From contig NC_049979.1 of the NCBI RefSeq assembly GCF_000003815.2, positions 28,392,249-28,456,248 on the forward strand: a stretch of 64,000 nucleotides of DNA. Reading direction: 5' to 3'. This document shows positions 11,295 to 22,165 of this stretch, one piece after another. The DNA comes from Branchiostoma floridae. Its lineage: Eukaryota > Chordata > Leptocardii > Amphioxiformes > Branchiostomatidae. How positions within the stretch are numbered: the first letter of the stretch is position 1; each line of letters starts with the position of its first letter. The translations under genes were made by a program, and so were the position numbers. A model generated the notes under the pieces. That model had not been told where the DNA came from and ran no database searches. It saw only the letters and a list, made by a program, of their open reading frames with translations.

Positions 11295-12397
11295 TATTAA
11301 ACCCTGTTGTGAAGTCTCAGCAGGGAAATTCTAGCTCTAGATCTGCACACATGGGCACTGAGCGGACGGGCTGTAAGGAATAACAAAACAATCAGTAGTA
11401 ATGAAATACGAGTGACCTTTTCAAGATAAAATGTCCTGTCCGGCCAAGAGATTGACGTTGGTGGCTTGGTGAAATTTTGAAAAGCACACCTGATTGATAA
11501 TACAGGAAATGACCGGCATGCATTTCGCATCTGCAAACACGATTTCACATTATCAACAAGAGTTCGAGGATCTCATAACTCTGTGAAAGATCTCGTGAGT
11601 TTCTCATTGCATACTCGGTAAACCGCCTCTTGGCGTACCACACCAGGTTTGTACTGAATAGTACAAGCTGCATGCCCTGACATTTCTTTTTTATTATTCA
11701 CTCACACCGGGAAGGCTCCCACTCTCAGTGTGGTGCACGTGGGTTCTTCTACCAACTCGAGATGTGGCTCTCCTCCAAGATGGGACCTCTCCTCCAAGAT
11801 GGGATTAAACGCCGGCCTATTCGAGGGACGTAACGTTAACTGTTACTGATTCACAGTGATAGTCACGTAAGCATACGGAAAATACAGGCAGACCAAAAGC
11901 CATTACTGTCGCTGAATTTGTAGACTCTTCCATTGACTCCTTGGCCTTGTGTGACTATCTTCTGCCAGCAAAGGGCTAATTGTGCCAATTTCGTCTTGTC
12001 ACTCTCGCAACTTTGACCTTTTGTGACCTTCACTTGATTGGGAATGTCCTCACTTCACTCATTCACTTCACTGAGGAGGCAGAAGGGCATTAAATGGGGC
12101 CACATCTCGAGCATAGTAAAGAATCCACCATACTGTGGATCAAATGTATCTGTTAGGATATGCAAACCCAGTGCGTCATAAGGCGGTTAAAAAACAAACA
12201 AGTAAACAAATAGATATTCCTGTGGCTGTATCGTTCGCAGCTAGTATATCGAACTATACCACAAAATAGTATGGTATGTCATGAACATGGTTATTCCTGC
12301 TTTCCGTATTATTCATGTTTACGATTGAAGTTAAAATATGATGATACTAAAAGCATCGCATGTCAAGTGTATCGAAGCTGAGACTTTTATTTAAAAA
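11295..12397. other. intergenic, nothing recognised
   Basis: Unique sequence with a short direct repeat (CTCCTCCAAGATGGGA twice near 11,770-11,805). No gene supported. Confidence 0.5.
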
Positions 12398-12678
12398 AAA
12401 GGTGGTATCTCACTGTACTTTGGGCACCGGTGCGGCACTGCGGGGTTCGTTCACTGCCGCACCGTTGTGTTATTTTCGCCGATTTTGTTTTTATAATATA
12501 GATAACTAAAGTAAGTAAGGTAAGTAAGTAAGTTATACGTTAAAGTATGGCCTAGAAAACAACAAAACACACAAAATGAAAGAAATTCGTTCTTTATCTC
12601 TGAAATTTGTTGAGTATTCTTGAGTACAACCCCGCACTGCCACACCGGTGCCATAAGTGCAGTGAGATACCACCTTTA
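12398..12678. mobile_element. MITE, AAAGGTGGTATCTCACTG family, copy 1
   Basis: Inverted ends of about 50 bases (AAAGGTGGTATCTCACTG, then the mirrored GGCACCGGTG and AACCCCGC words). The interior has short GTAAGTAA repeats and AACAACAAAACACACAAAA, the latter shared with the 661-1,213 foldback. Confidence 0.9.
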
Positions 12679-13259
12679 CACACAGAATGAGTCAACATCT
12701 GTATAGAAAAAAAGGCTCTCGCGTTCAGCATGTAGGCTCAGCGGGAGGCCCTTTTACTTGCCAATTGCTGGTTTCCCTAATCTTCTCTTACCCCCGCATC
12801 GGGTATAACGTACTCATTGAGTTATCTTTTCACATTGTTGGCCAGTTACGGACTCAACAGCTATACAAATTACACACGGACCCTACGGATAGTGTAGCAA
12901 GGTGTCAAAAATCCTTTCTGTGCGCAGAACAAGCTTGTCGTGTCGCATTGGTTTTATTAGATTCTGCTCCACCCATTATTGTGCTTGATTGTGTTTATTC
13001 GCTGGACTTAACCATATATGTTGACGGTATTGTGTTGTCGTTGTCATGAATGAGTGCCTTTCATGTGGGGAAAATTGTGGCAATTTTCGCGAGGAGTACA
13101 GCGTGAGTGGTTTCTAAATAACCTTTTAATTAGGAGGGCGACGCGCGCAACTGGATACCCCGTCTGGGGCTTTTTGGCAAATTGCGTGGATAGGGTGATA
13201 CTAATGGACCGAATAGGCTGGCAGGCACATGTAAGCAGGTACATGTACACGCGCCCGTA
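12679..13259. other. intergenic, unrecognised ORF
   Basis: A plus-strand open frame (12,687-13,049, 120 codons) covers unique sequence with no obvious repeat. It has no domain I recognise and no conserved-looking blocks, so I do not call it a gene. Confidence 0.4.
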
Positions 13260-13735
13260 CACAGACACTCACGTACTCTCTGTCTGTCTGTCTGTCTGTC
13301 TGACTCATACATACACACACACATACACATGCACACATACGCACACATAACGTTATATGCATACACACACATGCAGACACACAGGCACACATACACTCAC
13401 ACAAACATAACGTCACATGCACACACACACACTCTCTCTTTCTCTCACACACACACACAGACACACGTACATAACGTTACTTGCATATACATACACACAT
13501 ACATACACACACGCACACACACAGAGTCTCTCTCTCACACACATACACGCACACGCAGACACACAGTCTCTCTCTCACACACACGCGCGCACTCACTCAC
13601 ACACACACACACACAGTCTCTTTCACTCTCTCTCACACACACACACACGCACACACACATACAGAGTCTCTCAATCACACTCACAAATGCACACATACAT
13701 ACATGTATATAGATTTACATATACATAGTTTTACA
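13260..13735. repeat. CA/CT-rich compound microsatellite
   Basis: Long run of CA, CT and ACAT repeats; ACATAACGT recurs three times as an interspersed word. All ORFs across it are low-complexity artefacts. Confidence 0.95.
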
Positions 13736-14604
13736 TAAGCGCTCGAGCAAGTAACACACACAGATACGTATACGTGCACATACACAAGTATACACCCCAC
13801 CCACCCACAAAATGATTCACGCATCCGTTAAATAATGGTGATAAACACATGCGTACGGGATGGATCAGGCAAAATTGGACTTTAGGACGAGTGGAAAAAA
13901 TTCTGACAGCCCCATGTTCTGTGTATAATTGATTAAATCAAGCATGACGTACCCCAAAAGATGGCAGTTGAAAATGCAGATCTCATAGCCATCGATGCAA
14001 TACATGATGACAATTTTCTGATAGAAGATTTTGCGTGAGTTTTAAATCATGGATAAAACCTCAACATAGCTGACTTCGGCCAAGTGGAAAAAGTTGTTTT
14101 TCTGGTTACCTGATCGACTCTGGCCCTGAAAGTCACTTCTTTTCAGTTGAAAATCGAAGAGAATTCTCTTCAAACATTTTGAACAATGTAAATTTTGCAC
14201 ACAGCGCTGATCACAGTCCACCCTTGTTTTTCTCGCCATTTACCTACTGATATTCAAAAGGACGTCAACTGGAAAGTTATTTGAAATTTGGTGTGAACTG
14301 ATGAAAGGTTTCATACTACATGATTGTGCCCCGAAAATCATGGGATGTGAACCTAGAACGTATTGATCACCCCTCGTAGATCATCCTCAATGGTAGGTCC
14401 CATGCTAACATATCGCTGAAAACACCCGCGACAAAAAATATTGTCCATCGAACGCGACACTTAAATAATCCAGGAAGAAGGAAAAACACCAACGCACACA
14501 CCTACTCGAACCGGACCTACCAGACCCCACAGGTGTTTGGGGTTTGTTATTAGTTATTACACACGCCTATTAAGTTATAATAAATGATAGATAAGTCTCT
14601 CGTT
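13736..14604. other. intergenic, nothing recognised
   Basis: Unique AT-rich sequence between the CA-rich tract and a pair of MITEs. No gene supported. Confidence 0.5.
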
Positions 14605-14810
14605 GTACATTATGTCACATTTCTAAAGCGGGGCCCAGCTGGGCAGCTTTTGGGAACGAAATGTATGATATAAAAGATACTAAACTACACAAAACGTCAA
14701 GAAAATAGTCGTGGGTATTATCAGTGTATACTTTTACGTATACATTTCTATTTTTCGTTGTAACAAACAGCCCGGCCGGGCCCCGGTTTGGAAATGTGAC
14801 GTTAGACTAA
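14605..14810. mobile_element. MITE, TTAGGCYTACGTC family, copy 2
   Basis: Same internal sequence as copy 1 (GGGAACGAAATGTATGATAT, TTTCTATTTTTCGTT, CGGGCCCCGGTTTGGAAAT) with somewhat decayed outer ends. The next MITE starts within a few bases of its right end. Confidence 0.85.
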
Positions 14811-15154
14811 AGGTCTCACTGCACTTGGGGCACCGGTGCAGCACTGCGGGGTTCGTTCACTGCGGCACTGTTGTGTTATTTTCATCGATTTTTTCATAAT
14901 CTAGATTGCGTAATACGTCGAAGTATGACTTAGAGGATAACAAAGTACAAAAACAAAAAATCGTTCTTTATCTCTGAAATTCGTTTCAATTGGTAATCTT
15001 CGAACCCCGCAGTGCCACACCGGTGCCCCAAGTGCAGTCTTCTTCTTTCGTGTCATCACTACACTTTCCTGCTCCAGTACTCCACACACTCCCTTCCCCT
15101 GGGGTTGAGAGGAAGGGAGTGCAGTGCAGTGTAGTGCAGTGAGATACCACCTTT
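14809..15154. mobile_element. MITE, AAAGGTGGTATCTCACTG family, copy 2 with an internal insertion
   Basis: Same ends and interior as copy 1 (CACCGGTG, TTCGTTCACTGCGGCAC, CGTTCTTTATCTCTGAAAT). About 85 extra bases near 15,037-15,120 split the right inverted repeat. Confidence 0.88.
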
Positions 15155-18100
15155 ACACAGTGTTGTGCGGACCACCCCGTAGACATACTGTTAAATTGGC
15201 TCTACATAGTGGCTCTACAGAGCTTTGTCCTTGTGCAACTCTTGGTAGGTCAGATCTTCAGATAAGTGTGTTTCACACGCCACTGGAGCCTGTGTATACA
15301 CGTGGTGGGCTAATCTCTGTTTCTTACCTCTAGGACTCGAGTTTCAGCGGTGTCTTAATAACTGGGAGGAATAATCATTCGTCTGAGCCCTCTCCGATTT
15401 GGCCACCAGTCGATAGGTACACTTCGCAGGATAATTAGATATATACCACCACTTGTATCAGGAGGAATGAATCTGACTGAATCCAAGTAATGTTTCAAGC
15501 GTCAAAGTACAACATACAAGGATACAAACTTGGAGGCACGTTTTACAGTGCGACCACGTTACGACACATCGTTTGAGAATGTGTACATATCGTGTAAACG
15601 CAGCCAAAGTGGCTTTCTAATGGTGGGATCTCATGTAATTATGAATAGGCAATTTGCCGTAGTGGAATTAAGCTTCGCCTGAGACAGAGAAACAAAGCTA
15701 TCTTTTTTCTCTCCAGTGCTTTTTGTCGTCACCGTTGATGAGAGTTGATGTACCCCATTATTTTTTCTGGCGTTTCCAGTTTGTGTTTTCGTTTATAGTA
15801 AAGTTGACCTCATTTGGCTCCATTTCACCAGTATCCAAGTTTCAAATGTTACTCAACCATTCACTTATCTTTCGTTGTACGAATTTGTTTCGTAAATTTA
15901 TTCAGCTAATCTATGTGCAGACTTCTTTTGCATGTACCTCTAAGTAATTTTTGTTGTCGTTTTGTTGTTACTTTCCATAGTTACCGAACATGGCGATAAG
16001 GAATGTTGATAAAAGTTGGCTGCATGCACATGTATACAAACAACATAAGAAAACACATTGAACCGAGTGTTTTTACTAATAATTTGTTTAATCCCTCAAA
16101 ATTCTATTTGATACCAACGATTCTCGTGGGAAGATTTAATATAGTGTTGTGCGATGTATCTATATGGTTATCTGGTTGCATATAAGCAAAACACTAAACG
16201 ATAAAAAGCCTTATGCTATAACTCTTTCTGTGCTAAAACGTACATATGGCAGTGGCCGGTCGGATAACATATTTTACTTGCTCTAAAGAGTTTAAGAGAA
16301 ACAAAATACGTTGAAGCAAAAATCACTTTTCTTTAGTTCTTTTATTAGTACATTACAGAAATATAGACAACGCTTCAAACTCAACGCGCAGTAGGTTCTT
16401 CCCTAGAATCTATTTTTCTTCTATTTCACAGAATTTTTCAAAACTATTTTAAGTAAAAGAATACGTCTAGGCAATGTTGTGACACTGTGTATGTACACTT
16501 AGAGACTTTTGCTCAAGAAACTCGTCCTTGGCTGGCTATATGTAAGTGGCTAATTGGATAAATGGCCCCAAACGAAGGTTGTCCCGAACAGTGTGGCTGG
16601 TTGAGTGGACTGTGAGTGCATATTAGGCAGATTGTCGCCAGTGTGGTATTAACTAGATTATAGGCTGATGCCTACTGCCGCAACGCCAGAGGGAAACACG
16701 TTAATTCAATTCAGCGGATTTCTACACTGGCGTTTTTTTTCTTCTCGTACAAGATGGTGGTGGTCGGTGGGCTTATCCAAAAGCTCATGAATTGAACACT
16801 TTTTGATCTAGAAGCCAGGCAAACTTCTTATTTCGTAGACGTTTGAGGAAATAAATGCGGAATTTAGTATTCTATTGAAGGTTTTATAATTTTCTTTTAT
16901 TTCTAGGTGTGAAAGGAGAAGGTACTAGGTAATACAAACGATGGTCAAGTCAAGTTTTGCTTTTAAGATTGACGATTTCGTCTTATAAAGAAGGTTGACC
17001 ATTTTTCGTCAAATCAAATGCTAATGAAAGGAGTAGGTGACACATATGATAACTGGAAAATAATCATTTTGCCTTTTAAAAAGGAGATTTTGAAGGGACT
17101 GCTTCTATACGTTATCAAACCTTAGAAACAATAAAATGTTAAGCTTTCTACGTGCATGTATAGTTGCTGCCCATCTTTTTGCTTCATTGAAAACGAAACC
17201 ATAGAATTTACTCGATTCGCACACTTGAAGACTACAAAAAACACGATTTGTCTTAAAAGTGCGTCTGTCACCAAAATTCAACATTTTCCTGATTGCATTC
17301 AGCCATAACTATATTATTCAATTAACACACACACGTGTACAGAACATATACCATTTTGTTGTCATTGAATATCGAATTTTGTAAATCATACATCCGGTAC
17401 TTGATTTCTGTGACCAGGTAGTCAAAGTAATTTCCACCCGTAAAGGCGAAAATGATTTGTAAGCTTAAGATTCGATGTTCAATGTCATTGGATTGATTTG
17501 TACAAACGTCTATGTTCATTGAATAATTGACTAAAAAGTACGGTTACGTATTATCTGGAACTGATGTATTTCACTACCAATAGGTAAAATACTCCCTATT
17601 TTTAGAAAATTTCACTATCCAAACAGGTAAACTCTATCGTAAGCATGGCCCAAAAAACAATGCAAAAAAAAAACATGATGGTCTGAAGTAAAAATAAAAC
17701 GTCCTCAATTTTTGGACACGGAAAGCCCTTATTATCCCAACAAGCATGACGGAAAATCCCCGCTTCGGTGCACGGATTAAGTTTCAAAGTCAAAGACTGC
17801 CGTATTTAGCTGTGGTCTCCTGTGTTAAGTAGTCTGGGTCTTACGGTCCCTACTCAACATACTAGGTGTACCGGCGACGCACCTGTGTTTTTGGCTCGCA
17901 CCCTAATTGACAGGATTATTTACAAAATGCTTGGTTCTACCACGTTAAACCTGATACCTCACTCTGTAAATCAACGCATTTAGGGAGAAAAACAACAGCC
18001 AATTTGCAATTGAAGCAGAAACAAATGTTTTTTTAGTCGCCGATAAAGTTGTAAACGTTTGGAACATTTTTGAAGTTGCAACACTAGAAATCATCCAAAG

Positions 18101-18292
18101 TACAGTTTGATAATTGTTATCCCGTTGTATTTGAAAATTGATTAGAAATGTAGAAAATTTGAGAGGATAATAGACTTTGAACGCAACATTAACATTTTTC
18201 GGATTGCTAAACTGATAATCATCTCATGTGTGTGTACATCTGTGTGTGTTTGCATTGAATAAAAAAAAAGGCCAGCGCACTATCACACAACG
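15155..18292. other. intergenic, no gene recognised
   Basis: About 3.1 kb of AT-rich sequence with only short, unconvincing ORFs and no clear transposon ends. Confidence 0.5.
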
Positions 18293-18600
18293 TTAAGGTG
18301 GGGTCACACATGCGTATATATTCATTTGAGGTGCGTATAACGCTCTTAGTCTCTACCGGGCTCCACAGGTCGCGGAGAAATAGTACAAATTGGACAAATA
18401 TAGATACATAACATGACAGATGAGTTAGTTGACCGAGAAGTATGGTTAGCGACCCAGCTAACTCGTCTGACATGTAACCTGTTTACGTTTGTCCAATTTT
18501 TATTATTTTTCCAACGACCTGTGGGGCCTGGTGGAGGCAAATACTCCCATGTGCGCCTCATACGGACGTAAATATATACGCAGGTGTGACCCCACCTTTA
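18293..18600. mobile_element. foldback MITE with TTAAGGTGGGGTCACAC ends
   Basis: Ends read TTAAGGTGGGGTCACACATG and, reversed, TAAAGGTGGGGTCACACCTG, continuing as TGCGTATATATT. Further in, ACAGGTCG mirrors CGACCTGT, AAATTGGACAAA mirrors TTTGTCCAATTT and GATGAGTTAG mirrors CTAACTCGTC. So nearly the whole 308 bases fold on themselves. Confidence 0.9.
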
Positions 18601-19819
18601 CATAAAGAAAATGCGCACGTGCATATAGTGTGTGTGGGCAACCTATGAAATTGAGCATCTGTAATAAAAGACATCACGATGAAATGTACACAATCAACCG
18701 TTAGCCCTTTATTACAAATATGACAAAGTCATTTTAGTACTCCAACTTTGATCGCATCTGCACTTAAGACACATTTCTAGTTGGAGTTGTAACGTTAACC
18801 TATGCTTTTGAAATATTCTTTCCTCTACATCGAGGCATTTGTAGTCCCTTTATCAAGATGTTCCGTCTGCATGCAGCTACACAGATTAATAGGATTAAAA
18901 GCGTGTATCTCAGTACCGCTTGTTAATAATTGCGGCAAATAGTTGCGACAACTTTGTGAATTTTTCGCGAATCTTTTCTTTTGTTACACTGACGTGCAAC
19001 GCACGGGTAAAATACGTGACCTCTAAAAACAGGTTAGAGGTTGTGCCGGAAGTAATGCGGAGGTTTAAGATATGTAACGTTACGTGCTTGTTTGTGTTTA
19101 TTTGTTTGCGAGTTTGTCCGTTTACATGTATTTGAATAACATTCAGCACCAAGGACAGTTAGTTCATCTAACCAGCGTTCAGCTTGCTTGTGCTTGGACA
19201 ACTGGTCTGATTGTGATTGAATAGTTGAATGAGAAGTAAAACGTCTTCTGTTAACATTAAAGTATATTAACGCTCATGGATCAAAAGCGTCGCCTGGCAA
19301 TCTTCACTAGAATTGTAATTTTCTACTTTATCCAAGTTCTTCCTTCCTCGTGGCTCAAAAGCGCCACCTAGCAATGCAAAATACAACTGCAATAGTTTAC
19401 AGTGTCCTTTTAAAAACACTGTCTGACCAAGTGCACCTGTTCCGGCAAATGACGTCATCGCCAGCTGGCCACCTTGAAACCTCTATCCCATGACGTCACC
19501 CGCCTTAAAGTAGTCTCGCCCATGACAATATTTTGAAACAGAGTATGCAGGTGGTGATAAAAGTTCGCGCGCAAATTCGAGCCGACAGAACAAACAGAAC
19601 GAAACAGTTCATACAGTCTCAAAATTGACGGACTCCCCTACCGTTCACCACAGTTTTATGCCTAACTGACGTGCACACAAAAATAGATACACATTTTTGT
19701 GACGGAACTATTGTTGAACACGGGGTTACGGATAAACGCTGGGCAAATAGTCTAAATTGGTCAAAAGATACAGTGCATACGTTTGTGCTGATTGGTCATC
19801 CTGGAAATTGAAGCGTAAA
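18601..19819. other. intergenic, nothing recognised
   Basis: Unique. GGCTCAAAAGCGCCACCTAGCAATG and GGATCAAAAGCG... style words repeat at 19,278-19,375 (CAAAAGCGYC...CCTRGCAAT). Two TGACGTCA-type sites lie at about 19,450 and 19,490. No gene supported. Confidence 0.45.
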
Positions 19820-19952
19820 AGTTGAATCAATCTTTGCTGCTGGATACTACAATATTTATTCAGACGTTTCATCACTGGTGAAAGACCGTGAATGCTGTCT
19901 GAAACATCTGAATAAATATTGTAGTATCCAGCAGTACAGATTGACTTAACTT
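19820..19952. mobile_element. long hairpin element with 50-base arms
   Basis: Left arm (about 19,820-19,870) CTGCTGGATACTACAATATT then TATTCAGACGTTTC; right arm (about 19,901-19,952) the mirror, GAAACATCTGAATAAATATT then GTAGTATCCAGCAG. The loop, ATCACTGGTGAAAGAC then CGTGAATGCTGTCT, has hammerhead-like words (CTGGTGA and GAAA) discussed under findings. Confidence 0.85.
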
Positions 19953-21264
19953 CTATTAGAGTGATCTCCACTGAGATATAACTTATCTCATGCAGTGCAA
20001 ATTGTCATCTTATCATATAATATTCATGCTGTTGTTACCCCCTTTCATACAGATTCCAATTGATGACTGGACAGAACAAAATTCATAATTCTTAAAAGAC
20101 GTTTAATTCGGAAGTGTAAAACACTTGACTTGCGACAAGTGTAAATGATAGGATACAACAATTCTGGCGTTACTTTGGAGACATTTTCAATATATTTTTG
20201 AACCTACATTAATCTGTATCAGAATGAGAAACTTTAATATGTCAGTGATGACAAATGATGATGATGATAAGAATTAAATAATGCCATTTAATCATCACTT
20301 ATGAAAACAAATCCTGCTTGCACTAATGAACATATCTTATTTTTAGATACCACATGACATTACATTTCAAATCAGCATTGCTTTAGAAGCTAAGAAATAT
20401 TGTAACAACAAGTAAAAAAAAATAATGACATGTTTTTTTCATTATTCCGAAACTAAATCTACCCGAACTGTTCAAAAGGAGTATCATGGGAATGTTGGAA
20501 TTTAATCAATTGTTTCAGATTTGAGGCATACGGCCAACTATTATGACAGAGATATCATTTCTAAATAAACTATATGAAATATTCTGCTCAGGAATCAGGG
20601 AACCATGTTTCGAACTAGTTTTAAATTATAAGATTATCCGAAAGAAGACTTGTTCTATCACGGAACATGTAAATTTACCTTTAACTACAGGGTATTGGGG
20701 GATATGAAGTCGATGGATGCAAGGCTTTTTTGCAATACACAGTATGTATTTTCGCATTTGAAACAACCATATCCCTAGTACCTGGCTTTAAAAAGAACGG
20801 ATATAGGTTACCTTGCAGATAAAGGTGAACTAGCATAAATTACTTTTTAGAATGTTATTTTCCCATTTCTCAAATACTCCACTAACTTTCCCAAATGCAA
20901 CATTTTGAAGCTTACACTTGACTAATAGCTGCTCAAATATTTCTGTACTAACATTTTAATATTTTAATTAAAATTTTCAGGGCTGCTTCGTTAATTTCTT
21001 GACAATTATGCTGTGCATCAAAGAACAACTATGTTTTTTCTACTATCATGACTTAGTGTGAAACATAAGTACATGTACATATACCTCAGCTGCTGGAACT
21101 ACCACAAGACATAACTATTTTTTCATGAAAATCATTTGACATGAAATCATTTCATGTCAGTTCCAATGAAGTTGCATTGCAGCATGACAATTAGAGAAGT
21201 CTTCTGCCAACTCGGAGTCTATTGACAGCTAATAAATGCATGTAAAACTGTATAAAATCAATGA
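19953..21264. other. intergenic, downstream of the KCTD3 poly(A) signal
   Basis: AT-rich sequence with one diverged MITE (20,672-20,837). No exon with KCTD3 tail features found on the minus strand. Confidence 0.5.
20672..20837. mobile_element. MITE, TAGTTCACCTTTATC family, diverged copy
   Basis: The right end GATATAGGTTACCTTGCAGA then TAAAGGTGAACTA is clear. The left end is only recognisable as TTTACCTTTAACTACAGGG. It contains GAAACAACCATATCCCTA. Confidence 0.65.
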
Positions 21265-21914
21265 ATCAATCAATGTAGCGTCTTTATTCTTCAAGTATTT
21301 CGTAGGAATTTCCAAGACCAAACTTACAAGAAAGCTTCAGGAATGCTTTTTCTGAGAAGTCTGATTTTCATAAGGCCTAGAAAAATTAATGTTGTATTTC
21401 TTATTACAGTCCTGGACAGAAATAGGGCCTGTAGGCAAGGATTCTCTCTCTCTCTTTTTATCTTTCCAGGTATGGATAATAATGCATTGTACATTCAAGC
21501 ACAATTTTCTATTAGTGTACAAGAGCAATGAGGAGAACATGTTGGAAAAATGATTCTACAACGTTTTCATCACTCAAATATCAAGCTTGAAAACTGTAAG
21601 GCCCTTACCAGTGATTGACCCACTAGGGTCAGCAATTTTTTGCTGGTGCCAGTTGGGTAACTGGAAATCCCTAGGCCCGAGTACAGTTCCTGATATCCTA
21701 CAGAGACTGAGAAGATCTCAGAGTGCAAAACTCCTTACTCCAAAATCTGTACATTTAGCTACAGAAGCATTTTTTTGGTTCATGCAAGCACTATAAATAC
21801 GTGTACATCTTTCAATATACACTGTATTTTGCAGTTAACCAAACTGATAAATTATGTATAGCAGCACCTATGTTGGAATAAAAGGTCTACTTCACTGTGA
21901 TATCTTCAGTCATA
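21265..21914 (-). other. KCTD3: probable 3' UTR of KCTD3
   Basis: About 650 bases between the stop codon and the first AATAAA on the minus strand. It holds no further family-like coding sequence. Part of it (about 21,375-21,470) resembles a repeat whose ends read like AGGCCTAGGAAAAA followed by a TGTTGTGTTTCC-like stretch, also seen at 48.0 kb. The 3' boundary is inferred only from the poly(A) signal. Confidence 0.6.
21283..21288 (-). terminator. poly(A) signal AATAAA, likely end of KCTD3
   Basis: The minus strand reads GAATAAAGACGC here, the first canonical signal in about 630 bases after the stop. A T-rich stretch (GATTTTATACAGTTTTAC) follows downstream, as expected for a cleavage region. 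Confidence 0.6.
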
Positions 21915-22165
21915 CTAACAGAGAGAGACCCTGAAAACTTTGGAGTTTGGATCCTGCGAGCTGTCAGCCCCGCCCTCTGCCCCGCCCGCCGCACCCTGTT
22001 CCTCCTGACCATCCTCGGGCTGTACCATTCTGAGGCGGGAGGCGACGAGGGAGGTGGAGGGACTGAGTGAGGGGGTGGAACATCGCGAGGCGCTGATGTC
22101 ACACTGTTCTAACAGCTTCAACAGTTCCACTTCAGTTGGACCACCCACGACACTCTTGTGTCCAT
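21915..22165 (-). CDS. KCTD3: KCTD3 terminal exon p (C-terminal tail)
   Basis: 251 bases. Two bases complete Asp, then 82 residues and a TAG stop. It begins [20 protein letters not shown], then [18 protein letters not shown], matching KCTD3. The rest is acidic, Gly/Ala-rich and unlike the long vertebrate tail, ending KVFRVSLC. The acceptor is ATTTAAG; it is AT-rich but is the only nearby one that keeps the conserved frame. A GTATGA donor-like site overlaps the stop (TA then GTATGA), so a variant reading on into an unseen exon cannot be excluded. Confidence 0.88.

Noticed and set aside
13054-13738. Long His/Thr and Ser/Leu-rich ORFs
   Set aside because: Translation of a CA/CT compound microsatellite in several frames.
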